Assembly: GCA_934591705.1 (NCBI GenBank)
Contig: CAKTPM010000006.1
Coordinates: 1 to 64,000 of the forward strand
DNA from: an uncultured Oscillospiraceae bacterium
Lineage (GTDB): Bacteria; Bacillota; Clostridia; Oscillospirales; Oscillospiraceae
Direction of reading: 5' to 3'
Length of the DNA: 64,000 bases
The notes below the pieces were generated by a model. It was not told the DNA's origin. It did no database searches and saw only the letters and a program-made list of their open reading frames with translations. The first letter of the stretch is position 1. Each line of letters begins with the position of its first letter. Shown here piece by piece: positions 60,067-64,000 of the stretch. A program made the translations under genes and the position numbers.

Positions 60067-61542
60067 TTATTTCAGCATATTCTCATGGAATGTACGGAAG
60101 GCCCGGAGATTTTCCGCCGCCTTTTCCGGGCGGCCGATATACTCCGCGGGATACTTGGCGTGGAACACCCGCTCAATGCGATTGCGCACGGGATCCACCA
60201 TCTTCGTGGAGCCGCCCGCCCCCAGGGACAGGATGCTGTGCAGCTCCTCCATGATGTAGATATTATATAGCCCCTCGCTGCCGGGTATGCACCAGCCGGT
60301 GTTCTCGAAGCTGCCGGACATATATTTCTGGCGGTAGAGATAGTAGGGCACAAAGCCGGCCTCCCGGAGGGCGGGGTCGGCATAGTCCAGCATTTGGGAG
60401 ACCTCCTGAGCCGAGGGGATGGCCAGGTTCTCCAGGAGGATGCGGCTGCCCTTCTTCAAGCTCAGGGTGTGGACGGTGATGTTGTCCGCCCCGTAGGAAA
60501 CGCATTTGTCCAGGGTCCGGGCAAAGCCCTCGGGGGTGTCCTCCGGCAGGCCGGCGATGAGATCCATGTTCACATGGGCAAAGCCCATCTCCGCCGCCAG
60601 GGCCATGGCCTCCTCCACCTCCCGGGCGGTGTGCCGCCGGCCGATGGCGCTCAGCACCCGATCGTCCAGGGACTGGGGGTTCACGCTGATGCGGTCGATG
60701 CCGTGATCCAGGAGCACCCGGAGCTTTTCCCGGGTAATGGTGTCGGGCCGTCCGGCCTCCACGCAGCGCTCCACAGCACCGGAAAAGTCAAAGCAGCGGC
60801 CTATGTGGGCCAAAAGCCGGTCCATCTGCGGGGCCGAGAGGGTGGTGGGGGTGCCGCCGCCCATATAAAAGCTCTTGATGCGAAGCCCCGTCTCCCGAAC
60901 CATCTCCCCGGCGGCGGTGATTTCCGCCAGCAGGGCCTCCAGGTAGGGCTCCATCAGGGCAAAGGACTTCTCCACGCTCTGACTCACGAAGCTGCAATAG
61001 GCGCAGCGGGTGGGGCAAAAGGGGATGCCCACATAGAGGGAGATGTCGTTGGGCCGCAGCTCCGCCTTGGCGGCCATGCCGGCCCGGGCGGTCTCCAGAG
61101 CCAGGCGGCGGCGGCTTTCGCTGACGCAGTAGGTGTCGGCAAGGACCCGGTCCACCCGGCTCTCCGTCATGCCGCTCTCCAGCATGGTGCGGGCCAGCTT
61201 CCCCGGCCGGATACCGGTGAGGGCCCCCCAGGAGGGGGTGTGGCCGGTGAGGGCCCGGGCGGCCCGGAAGAAGCTCAGCTTCAAAAGCCGCTGGCGGAGG
61301 CGCTCGCTCTCATAGGCGTCCAGGGACGGGTCGATGACCCCCCGGCAGGCGCCCCGGGCTGATTTCCCGTCAAAGTGGAGCTCCGTGGCGGCGCAGGTAT
61401 ATTTTTTCCCCCGGCGCAGGGTGACCCGGGCCCAGCGGGGGCCGTTTTCCCCCTCATAGACCGGGCGCTCCTCCGGGAAAAAGGCCAGCAGGCTCTGCTC
61501 GACAGCATAGCGGTCGTCGTGGCCGGAAAAGTGTAATCTCAT
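60067..61542 (-). CDS. hemZ: Coproporphyrinogen dehydrogenase HemZ (radical SAM)
   Basis: 491 residues. An N-terminal domain of about 150 residues is followed by a radical SAM core with the cluster motif 'CPTRCAYCSF' (about 173-182), 'FYMGGGTPTTLSAPQM' and the HemN-like 'SVNPQSLDDRVLSAIGRRH'. HemZ is the anaerobic HemN relative of Firmicutes; the exact reaction is not certain in all members. It overlaps the MBL gene by 4 bases. Confidence 0.92.
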   Translation of the reverse strand: MRLHFSGHDDRYAVEQSLLAFFPEERPVYEGENGPRWARVTLRRGKKYTCAATELHFDGKSARGACRGVIDPSLDAYESERLRQRLLKLSFFRAARALTGHTPSWGALTGIRPGKLARTMLESGMTESRVDRVLADTYCVSESRRRLALETARAGMAAKAELRPNDISLYVGIPFCPTRCAYCSFVSQSVEKSFALMEPYLEALLAEITAAGEMVRETGLRIKSFYMGGGTPTTLSAPQMDRLLAHIGRCFDFSGAVERCVEAGRPDTITREKLRVLLDHGIDRISVNPQSLDDRVLSAIGRRHTAREVEEAMALAAEMGFAHVNMDLIAGLPEDTPEGFARTLDKCVSYGADNITVHTLSLKKGSRILLENLAIPSAQEVSQMLDYADPALREAGFVPYYLYRQKYMSGSFENTGWCIPGSEGLYNIYIMEELHSILSLGAGGSTKMVDPVRNRIERVFHAKYPAEYIGRPEKAAENLRAFRTFHENMLK

Positions 61543-62156
61543 AGCGTCATCCCCTGCTTCATATAGGGATTGCGCTGCCGCTCAAAGGAGAGGGTGGTGG
61601 GCTCCATGTGGCCGGGATAGCAGGTGTAGTCCCCGGGTAATTGCGCCAGGCGCTTGAGGGACGCAAGGATCTCCCGGTAATCGCCGCCGGGGAAGTCCGT
61701 GCGGCCGCAGCTCAGGCGGAAGAGGGTGTCGCCGCAGAAGATCACATCCCCCACCAGCAGGCACACGCTGCCCTTGGAGTGGCCGGGGGTCTCCATCACC
61801 CGCACGGTGAGGCCGCCGAGGGGCAGCTGGTCGCCCTCTTGGTAGTAGCGCTGGTTTTTCTCCCCCAGATGGGGGAAGAGCAGCTCGCCGCCGGGCTTGT
61901 CCGCGGTGTCCGCCCGGTGGATGTATACCGGCAGCGCCGGGTAGAGCTCCAAAAGGCCCCCCACGCCGGTATAATGATCAAAATGGCCGTGGGTCAGCAG
62001 GATCATCTCCGGGGTGCAGCCGGTCCCGGCGATGGCGGCGGCAATGCGCCGGGGCTCATCGCCTGGGTCGATGACGGCGCATACCGCCGCCTCTTCATCG
62101 CAGAGGATGTAGCAGTTGGTGCCGATGGGGCCCACCTGCAGGGTAACGATCTTCAT
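61539..62156 (-). CDS. MBL-fold metallo-hydrolase (glyoxalase II-like)
   Basis: 205 residues. The metal motif 'LTHGHFDHYTGVGGL' (H-x-H-x-D-H, about 53-67), 'ETPGHSKGSVCLL' with the next histidine, 'FCGDTLF' with the bridging aspartate and 'YPGHMEPTTLSFE' with the last histidine are all present. It resembles YcbL/glyoxalase II hydrolases that cleave thioesters. It is coupled to hemZ and to the E2-like gene by ATGA overlaps. Confidence 0.93.
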   Translation of the reverse strand: MKIVTLQVGPIGTNCYILCDEEAAVCAVIDPGDEPRRIAAAIAGTGCTPEMILLTHGHFDHYTGVGGLLELYPALPVYIHRADTADKPGGELLFPHLGEKNQRYYQEGDQLPLGGLTVRVMETPGHSKGSVCLLVGDVIFCGDTLFRLSCGRTDFPGGDYREILASLKRLAQLPGDYTCYPGHMEPTTLSFERQRNPYMKQGMTL

Positions 62157-62983
62157 TCGGACACCTCCTGGTTAAAGGGCACCTCCAGCATTTCGGGGTT
62201 TTTCAGATACTTGCGCATGTCGTTGCAGAACGAGGCGTATTCATAGCCGGTGCAGATGCGCTCATCCATCACGATGCCCAGGGGCATCATCTTGCGCTTG
62301 AGATCCCCGCGATAGAAGTCGGGCACCGGCTTGCCCATGCAGATGAAAATGCTGGTGGTGCCGAACTCATAGCAGTGGTGGTGGATGAAGCTGGTCTTGA
62401 TGGAGGCCAGATTCGTGATGAACAAACTTGTGTGGAAGGGGGAAAGGTCGATGATCTTCCGGGGCAAAAGCCCCAGGCGGTCCAGGCCGTAGGCCAGAGA
62501 GACCACCAGCTTGGGCAGAAGCGGCAGGGAGAACATCATCCGGGCAAACTTGTCGGTGGAGTTCTTCTGCTCGGTGGCGCTGTTCTTCTCGATGTTGGTG
62601 ACGATCTTCTCATACACGCTGAACACGGTGTCCGTGGGCTCCAGGAAGATCTTCAGCGTGGTCTCATCCGGCCGGCCGTCGGGCAGCTTTTTGAGGATCA
62701 CGAAGGAAACACAGAAGTGGTTGCGCTCATAGATCTTGCTGTTCATGACAAAGTAGTTGAGCTTGGGGTTCTTCTGCACCGCTTTATAGTATGCCGAGAT
62801 GATCACCGACATATGGTCGATGCGGGTGCCGGCCCGGCGCTTTTCCCGGATGTAGCTTTTGATGATCTCCTCATCGACATATTCCGTGACGGTGTTCTGC
62901 GCATCGTAGCGCTTGGGCATGATATAGGGCACCGCCGCTACGATAGGCGGCAGATCCTTTACTCTCTTTCCGTCCGCTCTCAT
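62153..62983 (-). CDS. E2-like acyltransferase homologue lacking the HxxxDG motif
   Basis: 276 residues with the CAT-like fold of 2-oxo acid dehydrogenase E2 catalytic domains ('DHMSVIISAYYKAVQKNPKL', 'HHHCYEFGTTSIFICMGK'). There is no lipoyl domain. At the C-terminus E2 enzymes have D-H-R-x-x-D-G; here the segment is 'MDERICTGYEYASF', so catalytic His and Asp are replaced. It may bind an acyl compound or protein without transferase activity, or use another residue. No E1 or E3 gene is near. ATG 62983 has AAAGGAGG; the GTG 6 bases upstream is less likely. Confidence 0.8.
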   Translation of the reverse strand: MRADGKRVKDLPPIVAAVPYIMPKRYDAQNTVTEYVDEEIIKSYIREKRRAGTRIDHMSVIISAYYKAVQKNPKLNYFVMNSKIYERNHFCVSFVILKKLPDGRPDETTLKIFLEPTDTVFSVYEKIVTNIEKNSATEQKNSTDKFARMMFSLPLLPKLVVSLAYGLDRLGLLPRKIIDLSPFHTSLFITNLASIKTSFIHHHCYEFGTTSIFICMGKPVPDFYRGDLKRKMMPLGIVMDERICTGYEYASFCNDMRKYLKNPEMLEVPFNQEVSE

Positions 62984-63012
62984 ATACACTCCTCCTTTAT
63001 TATAACAAAAGC

Positions 63013-63041
63013 ATTATACGGTATCCCCCGGCGTATTGCAA
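63013..63041 (-). promoter_or_regulatory. Promoter of the E2-like/MBL/hemZ/spoVB operon
   Basis: TTGCAA (63036-63041), 17 bp, TATAAT (63013-63018) on the minus strand, 30 bp before ATG 62983. Confidence 0.8.
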
Positions 63042-63064
63042 TGCGCGAGCCATACATTTTTTAC

Positions 63065-63093
63065 TTTACCTTTCGGCAAATTGTTGCTATACT
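63065..63093 (+). promoter_or_regulatory. recJ promoter
   Basis: TTTACC (63065-63070), 17 bp, TATACT (63088-63093), 59 bp upstream of the recJ ATG. Confidence 0.7.
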
Positions 63094-63151
63094 GGATATG
63101 AATTTAATTTATTGTGGGGGAATATGTTCCCCGAAAGGAGGTGCCTGAGCC

Positions 63152-64000
63152 ATGAAGTTCCAGCGGTGGAATATTGCGCCGTCCCGCCCGGAGGCGGCGG
63201 AGCAGCTGATGGCGGCGGGCTACCCCTATCTGGTGTCCAGTGTTTTGGTGAGCCGCGGCATCGATACCCAGGAGGCCGCGGCGGAGTTTTTGGCGCAGGA
63301 ATCCTCCTTGGCCCACTCGCCCTTTTTGATGAAGGACATGGACAAGGCCGTGGAGCGCATCAACGAGGCGCTCGCAAACGGCGAAAAGATCGCCGTTTTC
63401 GGAGACTACGATGTGGACGGCATCACCGCCACCTGCATTCTGACCGACTATCTCAAAAGCCGCGGCGGCGATGTGATCCACTACATTCCCCGCCGCATCG
63501 AGGACGGCTACGGTCTTTCCCGCGACGCCATCGAAGGACTGGCCCGACAGGGTACCAAGCTTTTGATCACCGTGGACTGCGGTATCACCGGCGTGGAGGA
63601 GGTGGACTTTGCCGCCTCCATCGGCTTGGACACCGTGGTCACCGACCACCATGAATGCAAAGAGCAGCTGCCGGCGGCCTGCGCGGTGGTGGATCCCCAC
63701 CGGCCGGACTGCACCTATCCCTTCCCCCATCTGGCGGGCTGCGGCGTGGCGCTGAAGCTGGTGCTGGCCCTGGGCGGGGAGAGCCGGGAGGAGGCACTCT
63801 TTTCCCGGTACTGCGCCCTGGCCGCCATCGGCACCATCGCCGATGTGATGCTCATGTCCGGGGAAAACCGCACCATCGTCCAGCGGGGCCTGGCCGCCCT
63901 GGAGCACACCGATTTCATCGGCCTGCACGCCCTATTGCAGGAGTCCGGTCTGTCCGGGAAAGAGATCTCCTCGGTACAGATCGGCTTTGTCTTGAGCCCC
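63152..64000 (+). CDS. recJ: Single-stranded-DNA exonuclease RecJ, 5' part
   Basis: 283 codons before the window ends; RecJ is usually 560-850 residues. The DHH phosphoesterase motifs are clear: 'FGDYDVDGITAT' (about 87-98), 'TVDCGITG' (about 142-149), 'VVTDHHECKEQ' (about 163-173, the DHH box) and 'AIGTIADVM' (about 228-236). RecJ degrades single strands 5'-to-3' in repair and recombination. ATG 63152 has AAAGGAGG upstream. It is divergent from the E2-like/hemZ operon. Confidence 0.96.
   Translation, partial: MKFQRWNIAPSRPEAAEQLMAAGYPYLVSSVLVSRGIDTQEAAAEFLAQESSLAHSPFLMKDMDKAVERINEALANGEKIAVFGDYDVDGITATCILTDYLKSRGGDVIHYIPRRIEDGYGLSRDAIEGLARQGTKLLITVDCGITGVEEVDFAASIGLDTVVTDHHECKEQLPAACAVVDPHRPDCTYPFPHLAGCGVALKLVLALGGESREEALFSRYCALAAIGTIADVMLMSGENRTIVQRGLAALEHTDFIGLHALLQESGLSGKEISSVQIGFVLSP

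Overview
The window is high-G+C Clostridia chromosome, most like a sporulating, anaerobic gut member of the Oscillospiraceae. The evidence is the very G+C-rich codon choice, the Gram-positive style ribosome binding sites, spoVB-mazG-hup gene order, YesM/YesN-type regulators, B12-dependent glutamate fermentation genes and a dockerin protein. Genus assignment is inference.

Bases 1-6982 are the visible part of an integrated element. A tyrosine integrase (cut by the left edge) and one very large, lower-G+C superfamily 1 helicase/nuclease gene end at a displaced 45-nt 3' half of initiator tRNA-Met, which is followed by the native tRNA terminator. Bases 7027-9062 hold CRISPR-Cas debris: a cas6 3' fragment, a 53-nt perfect palindrome, one orphan type I-C repeat with a leader-like flank, and a frameshifted cas3 HD-domain stub. 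A membrane-anchored XRE regulator gene (7184-8062) sits in this debris.

Bases 9335-16118 are accessory host sequence. They hold an unknown regulator-like gene, a five-gene run (BspA-type leucine-rich repeat protein, soluble FtsH-like AAA+ protease, metallophosphatase, two small proteins), a lipoprotein gene and an HhH glycosylase-like gene. A tRNA cluster (Val, Glu, Met) follows at 16346-16658. Then come an ABC-2 exporter operon with a lipoprotein (16766-19823), a cytidylate-kinase-like gene coupled to an internally deleted MATE transporter with an attenuator-like leader (20118-21349), and small regulators (21395-22069).

Bases 22240-36559 form a complete galactose system, all on the minus strand. 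mglB-mglA-mglC import galactose. A YesN/YesM two-component pair with two extra sugar-binding proteins probably senses it. galK-galT-galE-galM form the Leloir pathway. Two 21-bp-spaced direct repeats over the mglB promoter are the likely response-regulator site. A secreted 1242-residue protein combining a CxxC thioredoxin-like motif, a CAP domain and a dockerin follows on the plus strand (36837-40565).

Bases 40787-46406 are a seven-gene pyrimidine operon, pyrC-K-D-F-E-B-I. Bases 46508-56164, on the minus strand, encode every enzyme of the 3-methylaspartate pathway of glutamate fermentation: glutamate mutase (glmS, glmL, glmE), methylaspartate ammonia-lyase, a two-subunit mesaconate hydratase and a three-subunit citramalate lyase, with a GntR regulator inside the cluster. 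A divergent P-loop ATPase gene shares a promoter region with it. The right end (57361-64000) is housekeeping: hup, mazG, spoVB, hemZ, an MBL-fold hydrolase, an E2-like acyltransferase homologue lacking its catalytic motif, and the 5' part of recJ on the opposite strand.
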